This document shows, piece after piece, positions 33,591-42,191 of a stretch of 64,000 bases of DNA. The notes under the pieces were generated by a model that was given only the letters and a program-made list of their open reading frames with translations, was not told the DNA's origin and searched no databases. Each line of letters opens with the position of its first letter. Position 1 is the stretch's first letter. The position numbers and the translations under genes are program-made. The stretch spans positions 1-64,000 of the forward strand of contig NZ_PYOD01000023.1 of NCBI RefSeq assembly GCF_003026285.1. The letters run 5' to 3'. Origin of the DNA: Photobacterium profundum. GTDB lineage: Bacteria; Pseudomonadota; Gammaproteobacteria; Enterobacterales; Vibrionaceae.

Positions 33591-35144
33591 ATGACCAAAA
33601 AATCATTCTTTTCGTTAGGACGGCTATTATTAGCCGTTCCAGCGGGCGCAATTGCGACCCTCTCCTTCGCTCCCTATAATTATTGGTTGTTAGCACCAGT
33701 TTCAATTGCATTACTGTTATGGCTGTTACAAGAGCAAACAGTAAAGCGTTCTGGGTTAATTGGCTTTTTATGGGGCTTAGGGCTCTTTGGCACAGGTATT
33801 AGCTGGGTACACGTTAGTATTGATACTTTCGGTGGTATGCCCAAGATTGCCAGTGTCTTCTTAATGTCGTCACTGATCAGTTACCTCGCTTTATACCCCG
33901 CTGCTTTTGGCGCCCTTTTCAATCGTTTTAACCGTGGACGGCCATTTCATCAGTTGATGCTCAGTGGCCCTGTTATTTGGTTGCTGCTTGATTGGGTCAG
34001 AGGCTGGGCATTAACAGGCTTCCCTTGGTTATGGATGGGTTATGGTCAAATAGATAGCCCACTCGCCTCATTAGCACCTATTTTAGGCGTTGAAGGAATC
34101 ACCCTCGCCTTAGTATTAATGTCAGGCGCACTTGTCGCCTCTGTGGTTTACCGTAACTGGAAGCCACTGATGGTACCTATGATCATCATGACATTGACGT
34201 GGGCTGCAAGTACGGTGAGTTGGGTGGTTCCAGATCCAACGAAAAACCTCGATGTCGCCTTGATTCAAGGTAATGTTCCACAAGAGCTAAAATGGCTGCC
34301 GAGTGAACGTTGGCCGACATTAATGAAGTACACTGATCTTACCCGTGAAAATTGGGATGCGGATATCATTGTGTGGCCTGAAGCGGCAATTCCAGCTTTA
34401 GAAGCACATCTTCCAACGTTCTTACAGAATCTCGACAGTGCTGCCCGCAATAACAACAGTACGGTTATTACGGGAGTCTTAGATCAAAAAGAAGATGGGC
34501 AATATTTCAATAATATTCTCACTCTGGGTAAAAATGCAGATGGACCTTATCAATACGATAAGGCCACTCGTTATAGCAAGCATCACTTATTACCATTTGG
34601 TGAGTTTGTACCATTTGGCGATTTATTGCGCCCTATAGCACCTTTTTTCAACTTACCGATGTCTTCGTTCAGTCGTGGTGATTTAGTTCAACCGAATTTG
34701 GAAGCCAATGGCTACTCAATCGCACCAGCACTGTGTTACGAAGTCGCATTCAGTGAACAAGTTCGAAAAAATGTGAATATCGATACCGAGTTACTACTGA
34801 CCTTATCGAACGATGCATGGTTTGGCACATCCATTGGACCATTTCAGCATATGGAAATAGCGCAGATGCGGGCACTAGAACTCGGCAAACCGTTAATCCG
34901 TTCTACCAATACAGGGATCACTGCTGTTGTTGACTATACCGGTCAAATCACCGAACAAATTCCACAATTTGAAACGGCAGTGCTTCGGGCAACAATTACA
35001 CCTACTGAAGGCTTAACGCCCTACACAACTCTGGGTAGCTGGCCATTGTATTTCTATTCATTATGGTCACTAACCTTATCGATGATATTAATTCGACGCC
35101 GTTCTGGTCGTTTTAGAGATACAAGGCCGGTAGAAACTGAATAA
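33591..35144 (+). CDS. lnt: Apolipoprotein N-acyltransferase Lnt
   Basis: 517 residues. About seven N-terminal membrane helices (to about 215) and a nitrilase-like periplasmic domain with the Glu-Lys-Cys triad: WPEAAIPALE (Glu), YSKHHLLPFGEFVPFG (essential loop with the family's charged residues), and PALCYEVAF (nucleophile Cys). It adds the third acyl chain to lipoproteins such as LolB, LptE and BamC in this window. A final C-terminal TM is followed by RRRSGRFRD. Strong terminator follows. Confidence 0.96.
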   Translation: MTKKSFFSLGRLLLAVPAGAIATLSFAPYNYWLLAPVSIALLLWLLQEQTVKRSGLIGFLWGLGLFGTGISWVHVSIDTFGGMPKIASVFLMSSLISYLALYPAAFGALFNRFNRGRPFHQLMLSGPVIWLLLDWVRGWALTGFPWLWMGYGQIDSPLASLAPILGVEGITLALVLMSGALVASVVYRNWKPLMVPMIIMTLTWAASTVSWVVPDPTKNLDVALIQGNVPQELKWLPSERWPTLMKYTDLTRENWDADIIVWPEAAIPALEAHLPTFLQNLDSAARNNNSTVITGVLDQKEDGQYFNNILTLGKNADGPYQYDKATRYSKHHLLPFGEFVPFGDLLRPIAPFFNLPMSSFSRGDLVQPNLEANGYSIAPALCYEVAFSEQVRKNVNIDTELLLTLSNDAWFGTSIGPFQHMEIAQMRALELGKPLIRSTNTGITAVVDYTGQITEQIPQFETAVLRATITPTEGLTPYTTLGSWPLYFYSLWSLTLSMILIRRRSGRFRDTRPVETE

Positions 35145-35160
35145 AGGCTGAAAATAAATC

Positions 35161-35191
35161 AAAAAGGCGAAGATTAACTCTTCGCCTTTTT
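35161..35191 (+). terminator. Terminator after lnt
   Basis: AAAAAGGCGAAGA (35161-35173) and TCTTCGCCTTTTT (35179-35191) form a 13-bp stem with a 5-nt loop and a long T-run. Confidence 0.95.
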
Positions 35192-35233
35192 TTTCATTTT
35201 GTTACTCTATTCATTTGCTAAAGGATAGCCTTG

Positions 35234-35911
35234 ATGAAAGCCATACAACGTATCTTTGCCGTGTTAAGTACACTAACCTTGCTATGTTTTGCTACCAGTT
35301 CTGTTGCTAAAGAAGATTATGAAACACAAGCCGTCTTAAAGCAGTTCCAACAAGCGAAACAAACACAACCATTTTTCCTCTCATCCTACGGCTACGCAGT
35401 TTTCCCATCGGTTGGTAAAGGCGGCTTTTGGGTAGGCGGGGCTTATGGTACTGGTAGTGTATATCAAGCAAGTGAAATGACAGGCTTCGCCAAGTTATAT
35501 CAAGTCTCTTTTGGGTTACAGTTTGGTGGGCAGTCGTACAGTGAAATAATCTTCTTCCAAGATAAACGTGCTTATGAACGCTTTATTGGCGGAAGTTTTG
35601 AATTAGATGCACAAGCATCTGCGGTTGCGCTAACAGAAGGCGCACAAGCAAAAGCGGGTACTGGTGGTGTTGGCGCTGGCGCTGGGGATAATTATGTCGA
35701 TTCTAGTTATATTAATGGCGTCGCGGTCTTCACCAGTGCCAAAGGTGGCATGATGATTGAAGCCTCTATCGCTGGTCAGAAGTTCAGCTATGAAGTACTG
35801 ACACCGTTAACTGAACAGCAAGATCTAACGGATTTAGAGACAAGTAAACCAACAGAACAACCTGACGATAGCTCGACTGTTATTATGGGTGATGTGATCG
35901 AAAAGCCCTAG
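35234..35911 (+). CDS. SYLF-domain (Ysc84-like) exported protein
   Basis: 225 residues. Signal peptide (about 1-24, cleavage near SSVAKE). The body is a SYLF/Ysc84 lipid-binding domain (YGYAVFPSVGKGGFWVGGAYGTG, then SFGLQFGGQSYSEIIFFQ, then AKGGMMIEASIAGQKFSY). A Gly/Ala-rich stretch lies at about 135-152, and the C-terminal 30 residues are acidic and probably disordered. Periplasmic or outer-membrane location is inferred; the bacterial role is unknown. AAGGA lies 8 nt before the ATG at 35234; a TTG one codon earlier is the alternative. Monocistronic. Confidence 0.86.
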   Translation: MKAIQRIFAVLSTLTLLCFATSSVAKEDYETQAVLKQFQQAKQTQPFFLSSYGYAVFPSVGKGGFWVGGAYGTGSVYQASEMTGFAKLYQVSFGLQFGGQSYSEIIFFQDKRAYERFIGGSFELDAQASAVALTEGAQAKAGTGGVGAGAGDNYVDSSYINGVAVFTSAKGGMMIEASIAGQKFSYEVLTPLTEQQDLTDLETSKPTEQPDDSSTVIMGDVIEKP

Positions 35912-35936
35912 TTACTCAATCGACAGTATGTAAAGT

Positions 35937-35971
35937 ACAAGACGGGAAAGCATCAGCATTACCCGTCTTGT
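35937..35971. terminator. Hairpin between the SYLF gene and ybeL
   Basis: ACAAGACGGG (35937-35946) pairs with CCCGTCTTGT (35962-35971), a 10-bp stem with a 15-nt loop between convergent genes. The T-run is poor, so termination would be weak or Rho-assisted. Confidence 0.5.
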
Positions 35972-36013
35972 TCGTTGGCTTTTCGGCTTGTAACATCAGG
36001 TTTATCACATGAT

Positions 36014-36496
36014 TCACGGTGTCAGTGACTGTCGAGTAAATTGATCGTGTCCGCACTGGGAGCATAATTCAATGCGCTTAGCATGGCTGTATATTTCATG
36101 ATGGCCGCACTTTTCACATACTAAATTACCCAGCCCCACAATTTCACCTGCTTGATAAATACCTTGATGCTGAAGATCATCCATCAGCTCATGCCATTCA
36201 ATCTGCGTTTTATCCGTAATTTCAGCTAAACCGCTCCAAATTGATTCAGAAACAAGTTTATAAAATGGGCTTTCTGCGAAAGGTTCAGGGCTCTCTTCCA
36301 CATTCTTTCCGAACTCTTTTAAATCTCGTTTTAAATAAGCCGAAATCAACGCCCATTCATCTTTTGTCATGTCGCTCGCAGCTTGACGATATTTCTCGGT
36401 TGTATCCACCCAATCTTTCAGTTCTTCAGGGCTGTGCCTCAAGGTTTCCGTGACCTTTTCAAGCAAGGCCTCATATTCCGCTTTTTGCTTAGCCAT
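36014..36496 (-). CDS. ybeL: Zinc-ribbon protein YbeL (DUF1451)
   Basis: 160 residues. A helical N-terminal part (1-110, Glu/Lys-rich, coiled-coil-like) is followed by a C-terminal zinc ribbon: VCEKCGHHE and ELCSQCGHDQ supply two CxxC pairs. This matches YbeL. Function unknown. It is divergent from leuS, as in E. coli, with AGGAGATGAGTT before the ATG. Confidence 0.9.
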   Translation of the reverse strand: MAKQKAEYEALLEKVTETLRHSPEELKDWVDTTEKYRQAASDMTKDEWALISAYLKRDLKEFGKNVEESPEPFAESPFYKLVSESIWSGLAEITDKTQIEWHELMDDLQHQGIYQAGEIVGLGNLVCEKCGHHEIYSHAKRIELCSQCGHDQFTRQSLTP

Positions 36497-36601
36497 AACT
36501 CATCTCCTTTCCAATCACTATAATAGTAATTATTGGTCTAAAAACGTGGAAATTGCCTGTTCAAAGCAACAATAAATCCCCCGAATTGGTCTCAGCTATT
36601 G

Positions 36602-36630
36602 TTGACACCTTTACCTTTAGTTATTCTATG
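36602..36630 (+). promoter_or_regulatory. Possible leuS promoter
   Basis: A perfect -35 TTGACA (36602-36607) lies about 80 bp upstream of leuS. At 16-17 bp spacing the -10 (TTCTAT or TCTATG) is weak, so an activator or a different -10 may be used. Confidence 0.4.
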
Positions 36631-36683
36631 TCGATTATATAGACTGTGTTTGTACTCAACTCACAAATTCCTGGATGCCATCG

Positions 36684-39260
36684 ATGCAAGAACAATATCG
36701 CCCGCAGGACATTGAACAAAAAGTTCAAGAACATTGGGACAACAACAAAACATTTGTTGTAAGTGAAGACCCTAATAAAGAAAAATTCTACTGTCTCTCC
36801 ATGTTCCCGTACCCAAGTGGTCGTCTACACATGGGACACGTTCGTAACTACACCATCGGTGATGTTGTTTCTCGTTACCAACGCCTACAAGGCAAAAACG
36901 TAATGCAACCTATCGGTTGGGATGCGTTTGGTCTGCCAGCTGAAAATGCAGCTGTTAAAAATAAAACAGCGCCAGCGCCTTGGACATACGAAAACATCGA
37001 ATACATGAAGAACCAGCTTAAGCTATTAGGCTTTGGTTATGATTGGAGCCGTGAGTTCGCAACATGTACTCCTGAGTACTACCGTTGGGAACAAGAGTTC
37101 TTTACAAAGCTGTATAACAAAGGCCTAGTTTATAAGAAAACTTCTTCTGTAAACTGGTGTCCAAACGACCAAACTGTTCTTGCAAATGAACAAGTTGAAG
37201 ACGGTTGTTGCTGGCGCTGTGATACCCCTGTAGAACAAAAGAAAATTCCACAGTGGTTCATTAAGATTACTGAATATGCACAAGAGCTTCTGGATGATCT
37301 AGATAACCTTGATGGTTGGCCTGAAATGGTTAAAACCATGCAACGTAACTGGATTGGACGCTCAGAGGGTGTTGAATTATCTTTTGCTGTTAACGGCGAA
37401 GAAGCACCTTTAGAAGTGTATACCACGCGTCCAGATACGTTAATGGGTGTTACTTACGTTGGTATCGCTGCAGGTCACCCTCTTGCAGAGAAAGCCGCAG
37501 CAACAAATCCTGAGCTATTTGCGTTCACAGAAGAATGCCGTAATACCAAAGTTGCTGAAGCTGAGCTTGCAACGATGGAAAAGAAAGGTATGGATACAGG
37601 CCTACGCGCTATCCACCCTCTTAACGGTCGTGAAGTGCCAATTTATGTCGCTAACTTCGTATTAATGGATTACGGCACAGGTGCGGTAATGGCGGTTCCA
37701 GCTCACGACCAACGTGATTACGAATTCGCAACGAAATACGGTCTAGACATCATTCCTGTAATCAAACCAGGAGACGGCTCTGAGCTGAACGTTTCTGAAG
37801 AAGCATACACAGAGAAAGGTGTACTGTTTGATTCTGGTGAATTTGATGGCCTTGCTTTCCAAGACGCATTTGATGCTATTGCTGCGAAACTAGAAGCTGA
37901 AGGCAAAGGCAAGAAAACAGTTAACTTCCGTCTACGTGACTGGGGTGTATCTCGTCAACGCTACTGGGGTGCTCCAATCCCAATGGTAACGACTGAAGAT
38001 GGTGAAGTTCACCCAGTTCCAGCTGACCAATTACCTGTAATTCTTCCTGAAGATGTGGTGATGGATGGTGTAACCAGCCCAATCAAAGCAGATAAAGAGT
38101 GGGCGAAAACAACCTTCAATGGCGAGCCAGCACTGCGTGAAACGGATACTTTTGATACCTTCATGGAATCATCTTGGTATTACGCACGTTACTGTTCACC
38201 ACAAGCTGATGACATTCTAGATCCTGAAAAAGCGAACTACTGGCTACCTGTAGACCAATACGTTGGTGGTATCGAGCACGCATGTATGCACTTACTGTAC
38301 TCTCGTTTCTTCCACAAACTATTACGTGATGCGGGTTATGTAACGTCAAACGAACCATTCAAGCAGCTTTTATGTCAAGGTATGGTACTTGCTGATGCAT
38401 TCCACCACACTAATGAGAAAGGCACAAAAGAGTGGATCGCACCTACTGATGTCACTATTGAGCGTGATGCAAAAGGCCGTATCGAAAAAGCCATTGATGA
38501 TCAAGGTCGTGAAGTTGAACACTCAGGCATGATCAAAATGTCTAAGTCTAAAAACAACGGTATTGACCCTCAAGAGATGGTTGATAAGTTTGGTGCAGAT
38601 ACGGTTCGTCTATTCATGATGTTTGCATCACCTGCAGACATGACACTTGAATGGCAAGAATCTGGTGTTGAAGGGGCAAGCCGCTTCCTTAAACGCGTAT
38701 GGAAATTAGTTCACGAGCACACAAACAAAGGAACAGTTGAAGCACTAGATGTAGCAGCTCTTTCTGGCAACCAAAAAGCCCTACGTCGTGATATTCATAA
38801 AACAATTGCAAAAGTAAGTGATGATATTGGCCGTCGCCAAACATTCAACACCGCAATTGCAGCAATTATGGAACTAATGAACAAGCTAAACAAAGCACCT
38901 CAAGAATCAGCACAAGATCGTGCCCTTCTTGATGAAGCTTTAAAAGCGGTTGTTGCTATGCTTTACCCAATGACACCACACGCAAGTTTTGAAATGTGGG
39001 AAGCATTAGGTGAAACAGACATCGATACTGCAGCATGGCCAACTTTCGATGAGAAAGCGCTTGTTGAAGATGAAAAAACGATTGTTGTTATGATCAACGG
39101 TAAGTTGCGTGCAAAACTGATCGTTGCTGCTGATGCAACAGAAGAGCAAGTTAAAGAACTTGGTCTAAAAGACGACAACGCAATTAAGTTCCTAGATGGC
39201 CTAACAATCCGTAAAGTTATTTACGTACCAGGTAAGCTATTAAACATCGTTGCTAACTAG
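36684..39260 (+). CDS. leuS: Leucyl-tRNA synthetase
   Basis: 858 residues from the ATG at 36684 (MQEQYRPQDIEQKVQEHW), matching the E. coli start; an ATG three codons upstream is possible. Class I synthetase: HIGH-type motif PYPSGRLHMGHVRNY, editing (CP1) domain with TTRPDTLMG and GTGAVMAVPAHDQRDYEFA, KMSKS motif MSKSKNNG, then anticodon-binding and C-terminal domains. It would charge the five tRNA-Leu(UAG) copies in this window. First gene of the leuS-lptE-holA cluster. Confidence 0.98.
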   Translation: MQEQYRPQDIEQKVQEHWDNNKTFVVSEDPNKEKFYCLSMFPYPSGRLHMGHVRNYTIGDVVSRYQRLQGKNVMQPIGWDAFGLPAENAAVKNKTAPAPWTYENIEYMKNQLKLLGFGYDWSREFATCTPEYYRWEQEFFTKLYNKGLVYKKTSSVNWCPNDQTVLANEQVEDGCCWRCDTPVEQKKIPQWFIKITEYAQELLDDLDNLDGWPEMVKTMQRNWIGRSEGVELSFAVNGEEAPLEVYTTRPDTLMGVTYVGIAAGHPLAEKAAATNPELFAFTEECRNTKVAEAELATMEKKGMDTGLRAIHPLNGREVPIYVANFVLMDYGTGAVMAVPAHDQRDYEFATKYGLDIIPVIKPGDGSELNVSEEAYTEKGVLFDSGEFDGLAFQDAFDAIAAKLEAEGKGKKTVNFRLRDWGVSRQRYWGAPIPMVTTEDGEVHPVPADQLPVILPEDVVMDGVTSPIKADKEWAKTTFNGEPALRETDTFDTFMESSWYYARYCSPQADDILDPEKANYWLPVDQYVGGIEHACMHLLYSRFFHKLLRDAGYVTSNEPFKQLLCQGMVLADAFHHTNEKGTKEWIAPTDVTIERDAKGRIEKAIDDQGREVEHSGMIKMSKSKNNGIDPQEMVDKFGADTVRLFMMFASPADMTLEWQESGVEGASRFLKRVWKLVHEHTNKGTVEALDVAALSGNQKALRRDIHKTIAKVSDDIGRRQTFNTAIAAIMELMNKLNKAPQESAQDRALLDEALKAVVAMLYPMTPHASFEMWEALGETDIDTAAWPTFDEKALVEDEKTIVVMINGKLRAKLIVAADATEEQVKELGLKDDNAIKFLDGLTIRKVIYVPGKLLNIVAN

Positions 39261-39289
39261 TTTTACTGCTAACAGTAGTAACTAAAAAC

Positions 39290-39329
39290 ATAAGATACGA
39301 TTTCCTGCTTAATGGAAATCGTATCTTAT
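39290..39329 (+). other. 16-bp hairpin after leuS, no U-tract
   Basis: ATAAGATACGATTTCC (39290-39305), 8-nt loop TGCTTAAT, GGAAATCGTATCTTAT (39314-39329): a perfect 16-bp stem about 30 bp after the leuS stop. The 3' flank AATTTATCG is not a T-run, so intrinsic termination would be inefficient. Confidence 0.7.
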
Positions 39330-39427
39330 AATTTATCGATTGAACCAAAAATAACGATCTTTGTCTTATTCAAGACCGTATTCACTTAATCGATTAGTTT
39401 TCACTAATTTTTCAAGGAGCTGACTGG

Positions 39428-40141
39428 GTGAAAGCTTTATTTTCTATCAAAAGTACCCTTCGTACTTTGTTTGTTGCAGTGCTTGCCCTAGCCACTGCTT
39501 CTTGTGGTTTTCATCTTCGTGGTAACTATATGTTACCTGATGATATCGCCAAACTATCGTTAACCAGTTTTGACCAATACAGTAAATTAACCCGCTTAGT
39601 TGAAGCCCAATTTAAGCTACATGGCATTGAATCTGTTCCTCCTACAGCAACAGTACCTAACCTGCACTTAATTGGTGAATCAACCAGTGATCGTACTTTA
39701 TCGTTATACCAAAATAGCCGTAAAGCCGAATACGAACTGACCTATATTGTTAAATATCGCATTGTAGTACCAAATAAAAGTACTGAAACATACACCACAA
39801 AAGTCACGCGTAACTTCTTGGATAACCCGTTAACGGCATTGGCTAAATCTGTCGAGCGAGATGAACTTGAAGATGTCATGCGTAAACAAGCCGCACAGCA
39901 AATTATGCGCCAGCTCGCTCGCTTAACTGCTATTTTCAATAAAATTGAGGAGCAAGAGCTTGAAATTGAGTTAGACGAAATGATGAAGGGTGATACCGAA
40001 ACTAACGCAATTAAGCCAAGCCAAAGTACAGTGACTACAGAAAAAGTAGACGATACTAATGCCGCTAATGCGTTGTTTAATCAAAATTCATCATATAATA
40101 CAGCGCCTAATAATACCGATATGAATACTAACGCGGAATGA
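39428..40141 (+). CDS. lptE: LPS-assembly lipoprotein LptE
   Basis: 237 residues from GTG (39428), AAGGAG 8 nt upstream. Signal peptide with lipobox; Cys in TASCGFHLRGNY. LptE plugs the LptD barrel and helps place LPS in the outer membrane. The conserved core ends near residue 180 (LTAIFNKIEEQEL). A tail of about 50 residues rich in Asn, Thr and Ser follows, making the protein about 40 residues longer than E. coli LptE (193). The stop overlaps the holA start (ATGA). Confidence 0.94.
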   Translation: MKALFSIKSTLRTLFVAVLALATASCGFHLRGNYMLPDDIAKLSLTSFDQYSKLTRLVEAQFKLHGIESVPPTATVPNLHLIGESTSDRTLSLYQNSRKAEYELTYIVKYRIVVPNKSTETYTTKVTRNFLDNPLTALAKSVERDELEDVMRKQAAQQIMRQLARLTAIFNKIEEQELEIELDEMMKGDTETNAIKPSQSTVTTEKVDDTNAANALFNQNSSYNTAPNNTDMNTNAE

Positions 40142-41169
40142 GAATTTACCCAGAACAACTGGCGCAGCAATTAAATAAAGGGCTGCGTCAGGCTTTCCTG
40201 CTTTTTGGTAATGAGCCATTAATTAAGCAAGAATGTGCCGACCAAATCAAACAGTGTGCTCAACAAGCCGGTTTTCATGAGCGCCATGCTTTTACGATTG
40301 ATAATCAACTAGATTGGAATGAAGTATTAAATTGCTGCCAAGCAATGAGTTTATTTTCAGCACAACAAATTATTGAATTAGAAGTGCCAGAATCAGGTCT
40401 AAATGTAAATCAGGCCAAGGCATTATTAGAAATAATAAGCCATCTTAATGATGATATCTTGTTGCTACTACAAGGCCCTCGCTTAAATAAAAAGCAAGAA
40501 AGTGCCAAATGGTTTAAAGCTTTTGAGAATATCAGCTTATATATTCCTTGTAATACGCCTGATACTCGCCACTTACCTCGATTTATTCAGGCCCGTTGCC
40601 AACAGCTTAAGCTGAAACCAGATCATGAATCTGTTGTACTACTGGCTCAATGGCATGAAGGAAACTTACTCGCATTAGCCCAAAGTTTACAGAAGCTCAC
40701 TCTCCTCTATCCAGATGGCGAGCTAACCGTACCTCGCTTGCAAGAATCATTAAGCCGTCATAACCATTACACACCGTTTCAATTACTTGATGCCGTGTTA
40801 GCAGGTCAAGCAAAACGTAGTCAACGTGTACTAAGGCAGCTACAGGGTGAAGGGATTGAAGCAACAATTCTACTTCGAACATTGCAACGAGAGCTAACCC
40901 AACTCTACAAAATGCAAGAAATGGGGATGAAAGGTACACCTCTCAATAATATTTTTGAGCAGTATCGTATCTGGCAAAGTCGACGCGAAGTGTATATTGG
41001 TGCTTTACATCGTTTACCTTTAACAACGCTGATTCAATTACTACAACGCTTAAGCTTATTAGAAATTCAAGTGAAGACAGATTACGACAGTAATCCTTGG
41101 CCGGCACTGAGTGCTTTATGCGCTGAAATGTGTGGAATTCATACCCACACAAGGCTCTCTGACTTTTAA
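40138..41169 (+). CDS. holA: DNA polymerase III delta subunit HolA
   Basis: 343 residues, matching E. coli delta. The delta subunit of the clamp loader opens the beta clamp. Seen: N-terminal QAFLLFGNEPLIKQECADQI, ILLLLQGPRLNKKQESAKW, and the C-terminal helical collar region (HNHYTPFQLLDAVLAGQAKRS). Translationally coupled to lptE. In E. coli nadD follows holA; here a 221-bp non-coding gap with hairpins follows instead. Confidence 0.95.
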   Translation: MRIYPEQLAQQLNKGLRQAFLLFGNEPLIKQECADQIKQCAQQAGFHERHAFTIDNQLDWNEVLNCCQAMSLFSAQQIIELEVPESGLNVNQAKALLEIISHLNDDILLLLQGPRLNKKQESAKWFKAFENISLYIPCNTPDTRHLPRFIQARCQQLKLKPDHESVVLLAQWHEGNLLALAQSLQKLTLLYPDGELTVPRLQESLSRHNHYTPFQLLDAVLAGQAKRSQRVLRQLQGEGIEATILLRTLQRELTQLYKMQEMGMKGTPLNNIFEQYRIWQSRREVYIGALHRLPLTTLIQLLQRLSLLEIQVKTDYDSNPWPALSALCAEMCGIHTHTRLSDF

Positions 41170-41206
41170 AATAGTCGTATAAAATATTACTGTTCGATTG
41201 AAGCTC

Positions 41207-41256
41207 AATCAAATGAAAATATAATCATTTGATTTAATTGACATTAAATCAAATGA
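41207..41256 (+). other. Mutually exclusive hairpins between holA and rsfS
   Basis: AATCAAATGA occurs at 41207-41216 and 41247-41256, with its inverse TCATTTGATT at 41225-41234. Arm 1 with arm 2 gives a 10-bp stem and 8-nt loop. Arm 2 extended (41225-41238) with arm 3 (41243-41256) gives a perfect 14-bp stem with loop TGAC. Both structures compete for the middle arm. No T-run follows. Confidence 0.7.
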
Positions 41257-41309
41257 ACTGAAAAAACCAATAAAGCGTTTGATGAGCTTGTAGCTAGGCG
41301 AGCAGAGCG

Positions 41310-41324
41310 TGGTATACTGCGCCG
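41310..41324 (+). promoter_or_regulatory. Probable rsfS promoter with extended -10
   Basis: TGG-TATACT (41310-41318) is an extended -10, followed by the GC-rich discriminator GCGCCGC. The start of rsfS is 73 bp downstream. No strong -35 is visible (TTGTAG at 41288 has a 19-bp spacer). Confidence 0.55.
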
Positions 41325-41390
41325 CTAAATTGTGATTCAGATCGACTCTGGCTCCAATAATTTCAAATTTACACTACCGAGGCGACTCAC

Positions 41391-41708
41391 TTGCAAACTC
41401 AAGAATTACACGATCTTATCGTTGACAAAGTTGACGATCTAAAAGCACAAGACATCGTAACTATCGATGTACGTGGTAAATCAAGCATCACCGACTTCAT
41501 GGTTGTATGTACTGGTACATCTAACCGTCACGTTGCATCTATTGCAGATCACGTAGACAAAGAAACCAAATTGATCGACTACCCTCCATTTGGTATTAGT
41601 GGTGCAGAAGAAGGCCGTTGGGTTATCGTTGATATGGGTAACGTTATGCTTCATATCATGCAAGAAGAAGCTCGTGGCGTATATCAACTGGAGAAGCTTT
41701 GGGGCTAA
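41391..41708 (+). CDS. rsfS: Ribosomal silencing factor RsfS
   Basis: 105 residues from a TTG start at 41391 with GAGG 8 nt upstream. It binds ribosomal protein uL14 and blocks subunit joining in stationary phase or starvation. Family blocks: DIVTIDVRGKSSITDFMVVCTGTSNRH and IADHVDKE, ending VMLHIMQEEARGVYQLEKLW. It lies 6 bp before rlmH. Its own promoter carries a GC-rich discriminator, which fits growth-rate control (inference). Confidence 0.96.
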   Translation: MQTQELHDLIVDKVDDLKAQDIVTIDVRGKSSITDFMVVCTGTSNRHVASIADHVDKETKLIDYPPFGISGAEEGRWVIVDMGNVMLHIMQEEARGVYQLEKLWG

Positions 41709-41714
41709 CAGACA

Positions 41715-42185
41715 ATGAAGCTTCAATTGATTGCTGTAGGCACTAAAATGCCTAAATGGGTTGAAGAAGGCTATAAAGAATATAGCCGCCGCTTCCCAAA
41801 AGATATGCCGTTAGAGCTAATTGAAATTCCTGCGGGTAAACGTGGGAAAAATGCTGACATTGCACGCATCTTACAAAAAGAAGGTGAAGCAATGTTAGCT
41901 ACGGTTGCTAAAGGTAACCGTATTGTGACGCTTGATATTCCAGGGAAACGCTGGGATACAGGACAACTAGCTCAACAGCTGGATAGCTGGAAACTTGATG
42001 GTCGAGATGTATCGATTTTGATTGGCGGCCCAGAAGGGCTTTCTCCAGCATGTAAAGCTGCTGCTGAACAAAGCTGGTCATTATCTCCACTAACACTTCC
42101 CCACCCTTTAGTTCGTGTTGTGATGGCTGAAAGTTTGTACCGCGCGTGGAGTGTCACCGCAAACCATCCATACCACAGGGAATAA
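41715..42185 (+). CDS. rlmH: 23S rRNA pseudouridine-1915 N3-methyltransferase RlmH
   Basis: 156 residues (E. coli 155). SPOUT-class methyltransferase with a trefoil knot: VTLDIPGKRWD, SILIGGPEGLSP (SAM loop) and LPHPLVRVVMAESLYRAWS, ending NHPYHRE, the conserved C-terminus. It methylates pseudouridine 1915 in helix 69 on 70S ribosomes. The mrdA start follows within 6 bp of the stop. Confidence 0.97.
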   Translation: MKLQLIAVGTKMPKWVEEGYKEYSRRFPKDMPLELIEIPAGKRGKNADIARILQKEGEAMLATVAKGNRIVTLDIPGKRWDTGQLAQQLDSWKLDGRDVSILIGGPEGLSPACKAAAEQSWSLSPLTLPHPLVRVVMAESLYRAWSVTANHPYHRE

Positions 42186-42191
42186 GTGTCA

